DNA from: Clostridia bacterium
Lineage (GTDB): Bacteria > Bacillota > Clostridia > Christensenellales > Borkfalkiaceae
Reading direction: 5' to 3'
Assembly (NCBI GenBank): GCA_017396365.1
Contig: JAFQMD010000011.1
Span: forward strand, 1-45,643
Length of the DNA stretch: 45,643 nt
The notes beneath the pieces were generated by a model. That model saw only the letters and a program-made list of their open reading frames with translations. It was not told where the DNA came from and did no database searches. A program made the position numbers and the translations under genes. Every line of letters starts with the position of its first letter. The first letter of the stretch is position 1. Shown piece after piece: positions 31,981 to 40,277 of the stretch.

Positions 31981-32943
31981 TTATTTTCTTTTAAAAATTT
32001 TTTTACATACAAATGCAGACGCCACAACTGAAAAATAAGTCCATCCAGCAGAGATTAAAACGTCAGTTGCAAAATGCGCTCCAACCAAAATACGAGTATA
32101 GCCTAATAACAAAGTTGAGAGCGTTGCGCCGATTAAAAGCCAAGTTTTCGCCTTTACACGAGTTTTTTCGTCGATTTCCAAAAAGTCGGGAATAAGCGCA
32201 AAACAATATATAACCGCCCATGCGCAAGTATGCCCTGACGGGAAAGATTTATAAGCGTCTGACGCAATGCCGAGAGAGAGCATTTGTTCAGTTGGCGTTT
32301 GCTTTCCGTTTATAACGAACCACTCGGTATATTTAACTAACTCGTGTAAACCGTTATATTCTAAAACGCTGATTGCGCGGTAGCGTTGCCTACCAAAAAC
32401 AACTTTTACGCCTTGCACTGCAGATTGCGAAACAACGGCAGCCATAAACACTACGACTGCAAAAACGGTAAGCCCTGCCATGTGCTTTTCGGGAATTTTA
32501 AAAGTAAAATATAACGTTAAAGCAAATACGCCTGCCGAAACCACGACGAGTATCAAAGTAATTACAGAATTGTATTTTTCAAACGCATCAAGGTTATTAT
32601 TTTGTTCAAAAACGTATTCGACAGCACGGTTTAACATTACCGTTAAAAGAACGATTCCAAGTATTGCGCAAAGCGTCATAAGTACAGATTTTAATACGTT
32701 GCGTTTTACCGTTGATGCCTTTCTAAGCAATATGGTTGAGGCAAAAGCACCTGCCAAATACATGGGAGATTCGCCTATTACTTCAAAAATTTTACCTAAA
32801 ACACTACTTGAAATATATTGTCCTTCAGGGAGTTTTGCTATCGCTTGGCTTATTTGATAATCGAAAAAAGTCGCGAGCGTTACTACCGCTACGTAAAGAG
32901 CAAGACAACTAAATACGATTATCCATTTTATCTTTTTAGACAT
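31981..32943 (-). CDS. PAP2-family membrane phosphatase
   Basis: 320 residues, about seven membrane spans. The three phosphatase signatures are present: KVVFGRQRYR (a weak form of KxxxxxxRP, with Tyr for Pro), FPSGHTCAW, and RILVGAHFATDV with the catalytic His. It probably dephosphorylates a lipid such as undecaprenyl pyrophosphate or phosphatidic acid. It overlaps the yitT-like gene upstream by eight bases, so the two are expressed together. Confidence 0.9.
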   Translation of the reverse strand: MSKKIKWIIVFSCLALYVAVVTLATFFDYQISQAIAKLPEGQYISSSVLGKIFEVIGESPMYLAGAFASTILLRKASTVKRNVLKSVLMTLCAILGIVLLTVMLNRAVEYVFEQNNNLDAFEKYNSVITLILVVVSAGVFALTLYFTFKIPEKHMAGLTVFAVVVFMAAVVSQSAVQGVKVVFGRQRYRAISVLEYNGLHELVKYTEWFVINGKQTPTEQMLSLGIASDAYKSFPSGHTCAWAVIYCFALIPDFLEIDEKTRVKAKTWLLIGATLSTLLLGYTRILVGAHFATDVLISAGWTYFSVVASAFVCKKIFKRK

Positions 32944-33961
32944 CTTTAGTCCCCCTATTAAATTTTCCTATAATTTCGTTTACCGAGCCTACGTACGCAA
33001 AAGTTTCGGGATAACTCTTTATAATATTTTGAAATTTAGCGATTTCTCTCGGTTTGATAACGCAAATTAAAAGATTTTTATTTTTACCTTCAAACATACC
33101 CTTGGCAGGCGTTATGGTAACGCCGTGTCCGAGTTGCTCGATAACTTCTTTTGAAATTTCTTCGGCGTGTTCGGTTATAACTTCAAATTTAAGAGCCGAC
33201 TTTGCGCCTTGCATAATAAAATCGCATACGACTGAGTTTGCAAAAGAACTGATAAGGGCTAAAAATACGGGCATCAAGTTGTCTTGATAAACGAATACTG
33301 AAATAGCCATAATTACGGCGTTTACGGCAAAAACCATTGCGCCGACTCCCTTGTGCGGAAATTTCTTTTGGAGCATTGCGCCAACCACGTCTGCTCCGCC
33401 CGTAGATGCGTTTACTTTTAATGCGAAAGCAAGTGAAACACCGCTACACGCTCCACCGAGAATTGCGCCTACGAGCCTTGTGCCGATATCGTCAACTTCG
33501 CCTACACCTGCTATCGTAAAGGCGTATTTATTGTCGATAAAGTTTGAAAGACAAAACATTATAACGGTCATTATAAACGACGTTATAAAGGTTTTTATAG
33601 CAAATTCTTTTGATAAAACCTTAGACGCAACTATTAAAAGGGGAATATTTGCAAACACTAAAAGCAACGAACTGTAATCTATTGCCCCACTATTTGACGT
33701 GGTTGCTCCCGTTGCGAACTGAATCATTGCGACTATTCCCGGAAGTCCGCCCGGCGCAAACTTACAAGTTGCGATAAAGTAATGATAACCCAGCGCGTAA
33801 AATATTGCGGATAAAATTATATAGACGGCGGAAACGACTTTTTTATTTCTTTTAGGAAGTTTAGTTTCCCATTCGTCTTTTTGAACTTTATAAATTCTCT
33901 TTTCCCCGTCTTGTTCGACTTGACCGTTTTCAGTAGAAACGGCAACTTGTTTTTCTTCCAT
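32936..33961 (-). CDS. YitT-family membrane protein
   Basis: 341 residues with a 40-residue polar N-terminal extension. About six spans (43-235) include the YitT motif YFIATCKFAPGGLPGIV and KVNASTGGADVVGAML. A C-terminal cytoplasmic DUF2179 domain (about 255-335) includes HGVTITPAKGMFEGKNKNLLICVIKPRE. The family is common in Firmicutes and its transported substrate is not established. GGAG-like bases precede the ATG. Confidence 0.9.
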   Translation of the reverse strand: MEEKQVAVSTENGQVEQDGEKRIYKVQKDEWETKLPKRNKKVVSAVYIILSAIFYALGYHYFIATCKFAPGGLPGIVAMIQFATGATTSNSGAIDYSSLLLVFANIPLLIVASKVLSKEFAIKTFITSFIMTVIMFCLSNFIDNKYAFTIAGVGEVDDIGTRLVGAILGGACSGVSLAFALKVNASTGGADVVGAMLQKKFPHKGVGAMVFAVNAVIMAISVFVYQDNLMPVFLALISSFANSVVCDFIMQGAKSALKFEVITEHAEEISKEVIEQLGHGVTITPAKGMFEGKNKNLLICVIKPREIAKFQNIIKSYPETFAYVGSVNEIIGKFNRGTKDV

Positions 33962-34163
33962 AGCAAAACTCCGATTGTTTGTACTCCTTTATCATAACAC
34001 AATTATAAATAATTGTCATTTGTTTTTAAGATATTTTACACCGCTTATTTAATATAAAAATTTCTTTTTTGTAATACCCCCTTAAATAGTAGAAAATTTT
34101 TAGTTTTTATGGTACAATATCTCTACACACGTTATTTTAGTTCCGCTTTGGAGGGATTATTTT

Positions 34164-36593
34164 ATGGATATGAAACAAATTGAAGCCAAATGGCAAGCAA
34201 AATGGGAGAAAGACAAACTCAACTATTTCAACAAGAAAAACGTTGATAAAAAGTTTTATTGCTTAGAAATGTTCTCTTACCCATCGGCTTCTAAACTTCA
34301 CCTTGGGCACTGGTATAACTACGGTCTTACCGACAGTTACGCCCGCTTTAAGAGAATGAAGGGCTTTGAAGTTTTTCAACCTATGGGCTTTGACGCATTT
34401 GGTCTTCCCGCTGAAAACTTTGCTATAAAAACGGGCAAGCACCCCGAACTTACTACCCTTGAAAATATTGAAACTATGGAAGGGCAATTAAAGGCTATGG
34501 GCGCTATGTTCGACTGGAACGCTGAGATTAAAACCTGTATGCCCGATTACTATAAATGGACGCAATGGCTCTTTTTAAAACTTTACGAGAATAACCTTGC
34601 TTATAGAAAAGAAGCGCCTGTAAACTGGTGTCCAAGTTGTAATACCGTTCTTGCAAACGAACAAGTTGACGACGGTCATTGCGAACGTTGCGGAACTCAA
34701 GTTATAAAGAAAAACCTTACTCAATGGTTCTTTAAAATAACTCAATACGCCGAAGAACTTTTATCTTGCCTTGACGGTCTTGACTGGCCTGAAAAAACCA
34801 AGGCAATGCAAAAGAACTGGATAGGTAAGTCAAGTGGTGGCGAAATTACCTTTACTGCAGAGAGTGGCGACGAGTTTAAAGTTTTCACAACTAGAGCCGA
34901 CACGGTTTTCGGCGTTTCGTACGTAGTTCTTGCGCCAGAACATCCGCTCGTTAAAAAACTCACTACCGAAGATAGAGCAAAAGACGTTGAAAAATACGTT
35001 GAAGAAACGGCAAAAATCAACGAAATTGAAAGGCTTTCAACCACTCGTGAAAAAACGGGCGTGTTTATCGGCGCGTACGCAATCAACCCTGCAAACGGCA
35101 AAAAAGTGCCTATCTACGCTGCGGATTACGTTCTTTATTCTTATGGAACGGGCGCTGTTATGGGCGTACCTGCGCACGACGCGAGAGACTACCTTTTCGC
35201 TCAAAAATACGACCTTCCAGTAAACGTCGTAATTAGAAATCCTAAGGGCGAAACCGAACTCCCTTATTGCGAAGACGGTATGCTCGTAAACAGTCTGACT
35301 TTTGACGGACTTTCGTCGGAAGACGCGAGAAAAGCAATTTTAAACAGTTTAAGTAAAGAAGGCAAAGGTCAACACAAGACTAATTATAGATTAAGAGACT
35401 GGCTCGTTTCACGCCAAAGATACTGGGGCGCGCCTATCCCTATGATACATTGTCCGCATTGCGGAACTGTTCCCGTTCCTTATAAGGACTTACCCGTTGA
35501 ACTTCCTAAAGACGTTGAATTCCGCCCAGACGGAAAATCTCCGCTTGCTAAATGCGAAAGTTTCGTAAAGGTTAAATGTCCAGTTTGTGGCGCGGACGCA
35601 GAACGCGACGTCGATACTCTCGACACTTTCGTTTGTTCGAGTTGGTATTATTTAAGATATCCCGACAACAAGAACGAAGATATGCCTTTCGATCCTGAAA
35701 TTATCAATCAAATGCTCCCTGTTGACAAGTACGTCGGCGGACCTGAACACGCTTGTATGCACCTTTTGTATGCAAGATTTATAACCAAAGCGCTTAGAGA
35801 TATGGGCTATTTGAAGTTTGACGAACCGTTTACTTCACTTACCCACCAAGGTATAATTTTAGGACCTGACGGAAACAGAATGAGTAAGTCAAGGGGCAAC
35901 GTCGTTTCTCCCGACACTTATATCGAAGAGTTCGGTTCGGACGTATTTAGGCTTTATCTTATGTTCGGTTTCGACTACACCGAAGGCGGTCCTTGGGACG
36001 ATAACGGAATTAAGTCTATTGCAAAATTCGTTGAGAGAATTGAAAGGCTCGTAACTAAAGTTTGTTCGTATAAACCTGAGAAAAACGTTCAAATCGGCAA
36101 GGAAGAAAAAGACCTTTTATACGCCGAAGCATATTGCGTAAAGAGCGTTGATAGGGATATGAACGTATTCTCGTTTAACACGGCTATTGCAAGACTTATG
36201 GAATTCGTTTCAGCAATCAATAAATACGACGGTTTAAGTGAAAAGTCTAACTCGCTCATTTTAAAAGCCGTTGACACCTTGATTTTATTGCTTGCGCCTT
36301 GCGCTCCGCACTTTGCCGAAGAACTTTGGGCTATGCGTGGCAACAAAAAGTCGGTATTTTTAGAAGATTACCCCGTTTGCGATGAAAACGCGCTTGTAAA
36401 AGACGAAGTTGAACTTGCCGTACAAATCAACAGTAAAGTAAAGGCAAAAATCAACGTTTCTAAAGACGCGACGGACGACGAAATTAAAGCGATTGCCCTT
36501 GCAAACGATATTATTAAAAAGATTGTTGGCGACAGCCAAGTAGTTAAAGTAATTATCGTAAAAGGCAGACTTGTAAACTTAATAGTTAAATAA
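34164..36593 (+). CDS. leuS: Leucyl-tRNA synthetase
   Basis: An 809-residue class-I synthetase of bacterial type. The HIGH-type motif is KLHLGHW (44-50), a zinc-binding-like [21 protein letters not shown] follows near 160, the editing domain lies at about 220-400, and the KMSKS motif is [12 protein letters not shown] near 570. The C-terminal domain ends [22 protein letters not shown] precedes the ATG. I see no T-box leader in the 200 bases upstream, which is less usual for a Firmicute leuS. It is monocistronic. Confidence 0.98.
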   Translation: MDMKQIEAKWQAKWEKDKLNYFNKKNVDKKFYCLEMFSYPSASKLHLGHWYNYGLTDSYARFKRMKGFEVFQPMGFDAFGLPAENFAIKTGKHPELTTLENIETMEGQLKAMGAMFDWNAEIKTCMPDYYKWTQWLFLKLYENNLAYRKEAPVNWCPSCNTVLANEQVDDGHCERCGTQVIKKNLTQWFFKITQYAEELLSCLDGLDWPEKTKAMQKNWIGKSSGGEITFTAESGDEFKVFTTRADTVFGVSYVVLAPEHPLVKKLTTEDRAKDVEKYVEETAKINEIERLSTTREKTGVFIGAYAINPANGKKVPIYAADYVLYSYGTGAVMGVPAHDARDYLFAQKYDLPVNVVIRNPKGETELPYCEDGMLVNSLTFDGLSSEDARKAILNSLSKEGKGQHKTNYRLRDWLVSRQRYWGAPIPMIHCPHCGTVPVPYKDLPVELPKDVEFRPDGKSPLAKCESFVKVKCPVCGADAERDVDTLDTFVCSSWYYLRYPDNKNEDMPFDPEIINQMLPVDKYVGGPEHACMHLLYARFITKALRDMGYLKFDEPFTSLTHQGIILGPDGNRMSKSRGNVVSPDTYIEEFGSDVFRLYLMFGFDYTEGGPWDDNGIKSIAKFVERIERLVTKVCSYKPEKNVQIGKEEKDLLYAEAYCVKSVDRDMNVFSFNTAIARLMEFVSAINKYDGLSEKSNSLILKAVDTLILLLAPCAPHFAEELWAMRGNKKSVFLEDYPVCDENALVKDEVELAVQINSKVKAKINVSKDATDDEIKAIALANDIIKKIVGDSQVVKVIIVKGRLVNLIVK

Positions 36594-36598
36594 AACTA

Positions 36599-36623
36599 CC
36601 CCCTCGTTTTTATAACGAGGGGG
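36599..36623 (+). terminator. leuS terminator
   Basis: A 10-bp stem (CCCCCTCGTT with AACGAGGGGG) ending in TTT, directly after the leuS stop. Confidence 0.85.
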
Positions 36624-36677
36624 TTTAAAATTAAGGCGGTTTTACAAAATTTTTTCAAAGATATAAAAGCAGTTAGA

Positions 36678-36706
36678 TTAAACGGTTGCAATAAACGAAG
36701 TATAAT
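36678..36706 (+). promoter_or_regulatory. Promoter of the structured RNA
   Basis: TTAAAC, 17-base spacer, TATAAT. The predicted start (about 36713) lies just before the outer stem of the RNA element. Confidence 0.65.
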
Positions 36707-36720
36707 AGTTCTGAAAAAAA

Positions 36721-36848
36721 TTTAACGGATTAGATGCGAGCAAAAGAAGGCTCGCTTTGTAACACAAGACACGATAGACCTTTGCGGTCATCGGGGTTTG
36801 GGGTGCAAAGCAGAAACGCACTTTTGCGACGCATATAAGCCGTTAAAA
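36721..36848 (+). ncRNA. Structured RNA element, stand-alone copy
   Basis: The outer stem pairs 36721-36728 (TTTAACGG) with 36840-36847. Inside are a hairpin CGAGC/GCTCG (36737-36741 with 36750-36754), a stem CTTTG/CAAAG (36755-36759 with 36806-36810) enclosing an asymmetric loop, and the hairpin CGAT-a-GACC/GGTC-ATCG (36772-36780 with 36086+700-36793, that is 36786-36793). A last small hairpin CGC/GCG (36817-36828) precedes GCATATAAG. The element matches the repeat array at the right edge in order and structure. No ORF is conserved. With its own promoter and terminator it should make an RNA of about 165 nt. I match it to no known family. Confidence 0.75.
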
Positions 36849-36852
36849 AATG

Positions 36853-36880
36853 AGATGGGGTGCGCGTCCGCACCCCATCT
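36853..36880. terminator. Bidirectional terminator
   Basis: A perfect 12-bp G/C-rich stem with a 4-base loop. The minus-strand side runs into CATTTTTT and the plus side into an A/T-rich tail, so it can end both the structured RNA and the micro-ORF transcript arriving from the right. Confidence 0.8.
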
Positions 36881-36974
36881 TAATATTTTAATATTGATAA
36901 TTTGCTAAATTGTTATATCTATATTTATTAAGTTTTTATCTAAAAGCGGTTTTTTTATAGGCGTTTCGCCTTTA

Positions 36975-37249
36975 CTATTTACTACTTGAAAGCAGTTCCT
37001 CCGCCCGTTCTTCGGGACTAATTATTTCTGTTTTTGCCGCTTTATCTTACTTTCTCCTTAATCGTGTTCATTGGACTATCTCCTCCCTAACCTTCTTTAC
37101 GATGCGACCTAAGTTTAAGAATTTTCATAATTTCTTTACCTCCTATGTCGTGTTTTTAAAGAAATTAGTTCATGGGTCTTCTCCTCGCTTTTTTATCGGC
37201 GATCTCTGCCTTCCGATATCCCATCGGTACATCGCCTTTCGCTTTTTCT
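36975..37249 (-). other. Micro-ORF transcript with strong ribosome sites
   Basis: Minus-strand transcript predicted to run from about 37249 to the terminator at 36853-36880. It carries short ORFs each behind a clear ribosome site. At 37171-37173 an ATG after GAGGAG gives Met-Asn-stop, which is also the end of a longer in-frame peptide beginning MGYRKAEIADKK. The ORF at 37087-37128 (MKILKLRSHRKEG) follows AGGAGG. The ORF at 37042-37071 (MNTIKEKVR) follows GGAGGAG. After the last one a different frame stays open for 23 codons to 36975 with coding-like sequence (SPEERAEELLSSSK). The first part of the RNA can form a stem GGCGAT/ATCGCC. Decayed genes or a peptide-based regulator are both possible. 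Confidence 0.5.
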
Positions 37250-37255
37250 GGTTTC

Positions 37256-37284
37256 ATTATAACCTACGACACGCAATTTGTCAA
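37256..37284 (-). promoter_or_regulatory. Consensus promoter of the micro-ORF transcript
   Basis: TTGACA, 17-base spacer, TATAAT on the minus strand: both boxes are perfect. Confidence 0.85.
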
Positions 37285-37299
37285 TACCCTTTTTTACTT

Positions 37300-37314
37300 T
37301 TTCACAATGTGAAA
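37300..37314. promoter_or_regulatory. Perfect 15-base palindrome between divergent promoters
   Basis: TTTCACA-A-TGTGAAA. Its centre at 37307 is exactly 23 bases from the nearest -35 edge on either side (37284 and 37330), that is about position -58 for both promoters. This is the typical place for an activator, or for a repressor that loops. Confidence 0.7.
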
Positions 37315-37329
37315 TTTTTTAAAAACCTA

Positions 37330-37358
37330 TTGACAAGATTAGATTTCCGTGTTATATT
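37330..37358 (+). promoter_or_regulatory. Rightward promoter
   Basis: TTGACA, 17-base spacer, TATATT on the plus strand. Confidence 0.8.
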
Positions 37359-37364
37359 TAATGC

Positions 37365-37470
37365 GTTGGGGCTTTACAAAACCTTTTTATACATATTATG
37401 ATTTACGAGGGCTTTTTAGTTCTCTTTTTTTATAAGTTTTAACGCCGAGCGAATTTTCGCTCGGCGCTTT
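37365..37470 (+). ncRNA. Candidate short RNA ending at a terminator
   Basis: From the predicted start at about 37365 to the terminator at 37443-37466 is about 105 nt. The only ORF is 14 codons (MIYEGFLVLFFYKF) with no ribosome site. The RNA is U-rich (runs of 5-7 U) and could pair with A-rich or ribosome-site sequences. No target is identified. Confidence 0.5.
37443..37466. terminator. Bidirectional terminator
   Basis: An 11-bp stem (CGCCGAGCGAA) followed by seven T on the plus strand; it also lies just after the deoA stop on the minus strand. Confidence 0.88.
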
Positions 37471-37471
37471 T

Positions 37472-38773
37472 TTATTCAATTCTCGCTAAAATAAGTTTTC
37501 TTTCCGTCGGTTTTTGCTCTGTTATAGTAGTTGACGAAAGTAAAATTTGTTCGGCTTTTTCAAATAAAGACGTATCGTTTGCATGTAAAGTTGCGATAAC
37601 GTCGCCTTGCTCTACGTAGTCGCCCGTCTTTTTATTTAAGATTATTCCAGCGCTATAATCGATTTTATCGCCGACTTTATTTCTTCCAGCGCCGAGCGTT
37701 AAAGCCGAAAGCCCATACCCCTCGGTATTTACCTTATTTATATAACCGCTTGACTTAGCCTTTACCAAACGCGTATATTTTGCAGTCGGCAACAAGTCGG
37801 GGTTTTCAACTACTCTTTGGTCGCCACCCTGCGCCTTTATCATATTTTTAAAAGTTTCGAGCGCCTTTCCACTTGAAATTACGTCGCTTACAAGTTTTTG
37901 ACAATACTCTCTATCCCCCTTTCCCGAAAGATAGAGCATTTCAACGGCTAAACAAGAGCAAACGGTTTTGAAATCTTCTTCGCCTTGTCCTTTTAGAGTT
38001 TGTATCGCCTCTTTTACTTCCAAAGCGTTGCCGATTGCCCTTCCAAGCGGTATATCCATATCGGTTATGAGAGCGACCGTCTTTTTGCCTGCATTTTTGC
38101 CTATGCCAACCATAATCTCGGCAAGGCGAACGCTATCTTCTTCCGTTTTCATAAACGAACCGCTACCCGTTTTGACGTCTAAAACTATAACGTCGTCGTC
38201 AGCGGCGAGTTTTTTACCCATTATACTCGACGCGATAAGTGGCATACTGTCAACCGTTGCGGTAACGTCGCGAAGGGCGTACAACTTTTTATCGGCAGGG
38301 GCTAAATCTGCGCTTTGCCCAACGATACAAACGCCGATATCGTTTACTATCTTTATAAATTCGGCTTTTGGCAAACTCACGTTAAAATTTGGTATAGATT
38401 CGAGTTTATCAACCGTTCCGCCCGTATGCCCAAGCCCACGACCACTCATTTTTGCAACTTTAACGCCAAGACTTGCAACGATTGGCGCGACTACTAAACT
38501 CGTTTTATCGCCTACGCCACCCGTTGAGTGCTTATCCGCCCTTATACCGTCAACGCCCGAAAAGTCTAAAATTTCACCCGAGTTTCTTATAGCCAAGGTA
38601 AGATTCGTAGTTTCTTCCAAATTCATACCTTTAAAATAAATAGCCATACAAAGCGCGGACGCTTGATAATCGGCAATCTCGCCTTTTACGTAACCGTCCA
38701 CGAAAAAATCTATCTCTTCTTTTGAAAGAGCAAATCCGTCTCTTTTCTTTTTTATAACGTCATAAATTCTCAT
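37472..38773 (-). CDS. deoA: Pyrimidine-nucleoside (thymidine) phosphorylase
   Basis: 433 residues. It splits thymidine, deoxyuridine and possibly uridine with phosphate. The family signature is visible: ADKHSTGGVGDKTSLVVAP (phosphate loop), KMSGRGLGHTGGTVDKLESI, and the C-terminal domain (NKKTGDYVEQGDVIATLHAND). The Firmicute enzyme often accepts uridine as well, so pdp is an equally valid name. It is third in the deoC-deoD-deoA operon. Confidence 0.95.
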   Translation of the reverse strand: MRIYDVIKKKRDGFALSKEEIDFFVDGYVKGEIADYQASALCMAIYFKGMNLEETTNLTLAIRNSGEILDFSGVDGIRADKHSTGGVGDKTSLVVAPIVASLGVKVAKMSGRGLGHTGGTVDKLESIPNFNVSLPKAEFIKIVNDIGVCIVGQSADLAPADKKLYALRDVTATVDSMPLIASSIMGKKLAADDDVIVLDVKTGSGSFMKTEEDSVRLAEIMVGIGKNAGKKTVALITDMDIPLGRAIGNALEVKEAIQTLKGQGEEDFKTVCSCLAVEMLYLSGKGDREYCQKLVSDVISSGKALETFKNMIKAQGGDQRVVENPDLLPTAKYTRLVKAKSSGYINKVNTEGYGLSALTLGAGRNKVGDKIDYSAGIILNKKTGDYVEQGDVIATLHANDTSLFEKAEQILLSSTTITEQKPTERKLILARIE

Positions 38774-38783
38774 TTTTCTTCAA

Positions 38784-38796
38784 TAATCGACTTATA
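38784..38796 (-). repeat. Dispersed 13-mer TATAAGTCGATTA (deoD-deoA gap)
   Basis: Exact copy filling almost half of the 28-base gap between deoD and deoA, immediately before the weak deoA ribosome site. Confidence 0.65.
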
Positions 38797-38801
38797 GGGC
38801 A

Positions 38802-39515
38802 TCATTCTGCAATTTCAAGCGCAATTTCCATCATTTGATTAAACGACTGTTCTCTCTCTTTTGCAGTCGTGTTCTCTTCGGGATAAATAAAGGAATCGCT
38901 AACCGTTAAAATTGCCAACGCGTTTTTTGAAAGCCTTGCAGCGTTAGCGTAGAGCGCGGCAGATTCCATTTCAACGCCTAAAACGCCCATCTTTGCCCAT
39001 TCAAGCCCTGAATTTGAATCGTCGTAAAAAACGTCTGACGACAAGATATTTCCAACTTTGAAATTAACGCCTTTTCTCTCGGTTTCGTCAACTGCTTTTT
39101 TCAAAAGCGAATAACTCGCAATCGGAGCAAACACACCCGGTAGGCGGTATTGCGACGCGTAATTTCCGTTTGTGCAAGCGCCCATAGCAATTATAATATC
39201 TCTCGCGTGTAAATCCTTATCAAAACTACCGCAAGAACCTACTCTAATTATATTTTCAACGCCGTAAAAAGCAAACAATTCGTAAGAGTAAATGCCGATT
39301 GACGGCTGTCCCATACCAGACGCCATAACCGAAACTCTTTTGCCTTTATAAAAACCCGTGTAACCTTTTATTCCCCTTACGTCGTTTACGAGTTTATAAT
39401 CGGTCAGATAAGTTTTTGCAATATATTCCGCGCGCTTTGGATCGCCCGGCATTAAAACAGTCTTTGCAAAGTCGCCTAATTTTGCTTCAATATGAGGTGT
39501 CGGAACTAACGTCAT
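38802..39515 (-). CDS. deoD: Purine-nucleoside phosphorylase, DeoD type
   Basis: 237 residues, the hexameric DeoD class. Landmarks: [16 protein letters not shown] (phosphate and ribose region), [35 protein letters not shown] (ribose-binding Glu) and [11 protein letters not shown] (the catalytic Asp). AAGGAG precedes the ATG. Its first 29 bases overlap the end of deoC, an unusually long overlap, and the ribosome site lies inside deoC. Confidence 0.96.
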   Translation of the reverse strand: MTLVPTPHIEAKLGDFAKTVLMPGDPKRAEYIAKTYLTDYKLVNDVRGIKGYTGFYKGKRVSVMASGMGQPSIGIYSYELFAFYGVENIIRVGSCGSFDKDLHARDIIIAMGACTNGNYASQYRLPGVFAPIASYSLLKKAVDETERKGVNFKVGNILSSDVFYDDSNSGLEWAKMGVLGVEMESAALYANAARLSKNALAILTVSDSFIYPEENTTAKEREQSFNQMMEIALEIAE

Positions 39516-40167
39516 AATCTTTCTCCTTTACTGCTTTTACTACCTTACTCGTGCCGAGCCTATCAGCGCCGAGCTGTATAAATTTTTGAGCGTCTGCAAG
39601 CGTTTTTATACCACCTGCCGCTTTAATTTTTACGCCCTTTCCAACGTATTTTTTAAATAGTATTATATCGTCAAAAGTCGCGCCATAGGTCGAAAAACCC
39701 GTGGAAGTCTTTATAAAATCCGCTTTCGCCTCAGTTACCAACTCGCACGCTTTTATCTTTTCTTCTTCAGTCAAAAGACAAGTTTCGACGATAACTTTTA
39801 AAACTTTTTTTCCACACGCGCCTTTAAGATTTTTTATCTCTTCTAAAACGTAGTCGTAGTCGCCAGACTTGAATTTGGCTATATTTATTACCATATCTAT
39901 CTCGTCCGCGCCTTTTTTGATTGCGTCAAGGGTTTCAAAAACCTTGCAAGCCGTCGTTTGATAGCCGTTTGGAAAACCTATAACCGTGCAAATTTTAAGC
40001 CTATCCCCAACGTAATTTTTTGCAAATTCGACGTAGCAAGGAGCAAGACAAACGGACGCAACGCCGTATTTTATTCCGTCGTCTAAAACAGCCTTAATCT
40101 CGTTTTCGGTCGCGGTAACCGACAAGAGCGTATGATCGCATTTAGATAGTATTTCTTTGATATCCAT
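39487..40167 (-). CDS. deoC: Deoxyribose-phosphate aldolase
   Basis: 226 residues from the ATG at 40167 (AGGAG upstream). It splits deoxyribose-5-phosphate into glyceraldehyde-3-phosphate and acetaldehyde. The catalytic set is complete: Asp91 in EIDMV, Schiff-base Lys153 in FIKTSTGF, and Lys182 in KAAGGIKT. It is first in the operon, which turns deoxynucleosides into central carbon intermediates. It is a useful reference for the degenerate DeoC-like protein at 6023-6859. Confidence 0.97.
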   Translation of the reverse strand: MDIKEILSKCDHTLLSVTATENEIKAVLDDGIKYGVASVCLAPCYVEFAKNYVGDRLKICTVIGFPNGYQTTACKVFETLDAIKKGADEIDMVINIAKFKSGDYDYVLEEIKNLKGACGKKVLKVIVETCLLTEEEKIKACELVTEAKADFIKTSTGFSTYGATFDDIILFKKYVGKGVKIKAAGGIKTLADAQKFIQLGADRLGTSKVVKAVKEKDYDVSSDTSY

Positions 40168-40244
40168 ATTTATTCTCCTATGCAAAATAGTTTAACACAA
40201 AACGCTATTCTTTTCAAGGGTTTTTGCAAATTTGCGATAACTAA

Positions 40245-40271
40245 AGGCGAGCCGAAAATTTCGGCTCGCCT
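40245..40271. terminator. Terminator of the ABC cluster
   Basis: A perfect 13-bp stem (AGGCGAGCCGAAA) placed after the last permease on the minus strand, before deoC. Confidence 0.75.
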
Positions 40272-40277
40272 AAATCT

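Noticed and set aside
33962..34163. T-box leader for leuS
   Set aside because: The conserved T-box sequence and antiterminator were looked for and not seen; only a possible promoter and a ribosome site are present.
36721..36848. Known small self-cleaving ribozyme
   Set aside because: I looked for hammerhead and twister core sequences and did not find them.
37102..37401. A 99-codon plus-strand ORF across the divergent promoters
   Set aside because: No ribosome site, extreme Phe/Leu/Tyr content from T-rich DNA, and it spans two near-consensus promoters and the palindrome.
37968..38639. A 223-codon ORF antisense to deoA
   Set aside because: deoA is an unmistakable family member over its whole length; the opposite frame is a shadow of its codon pattern.
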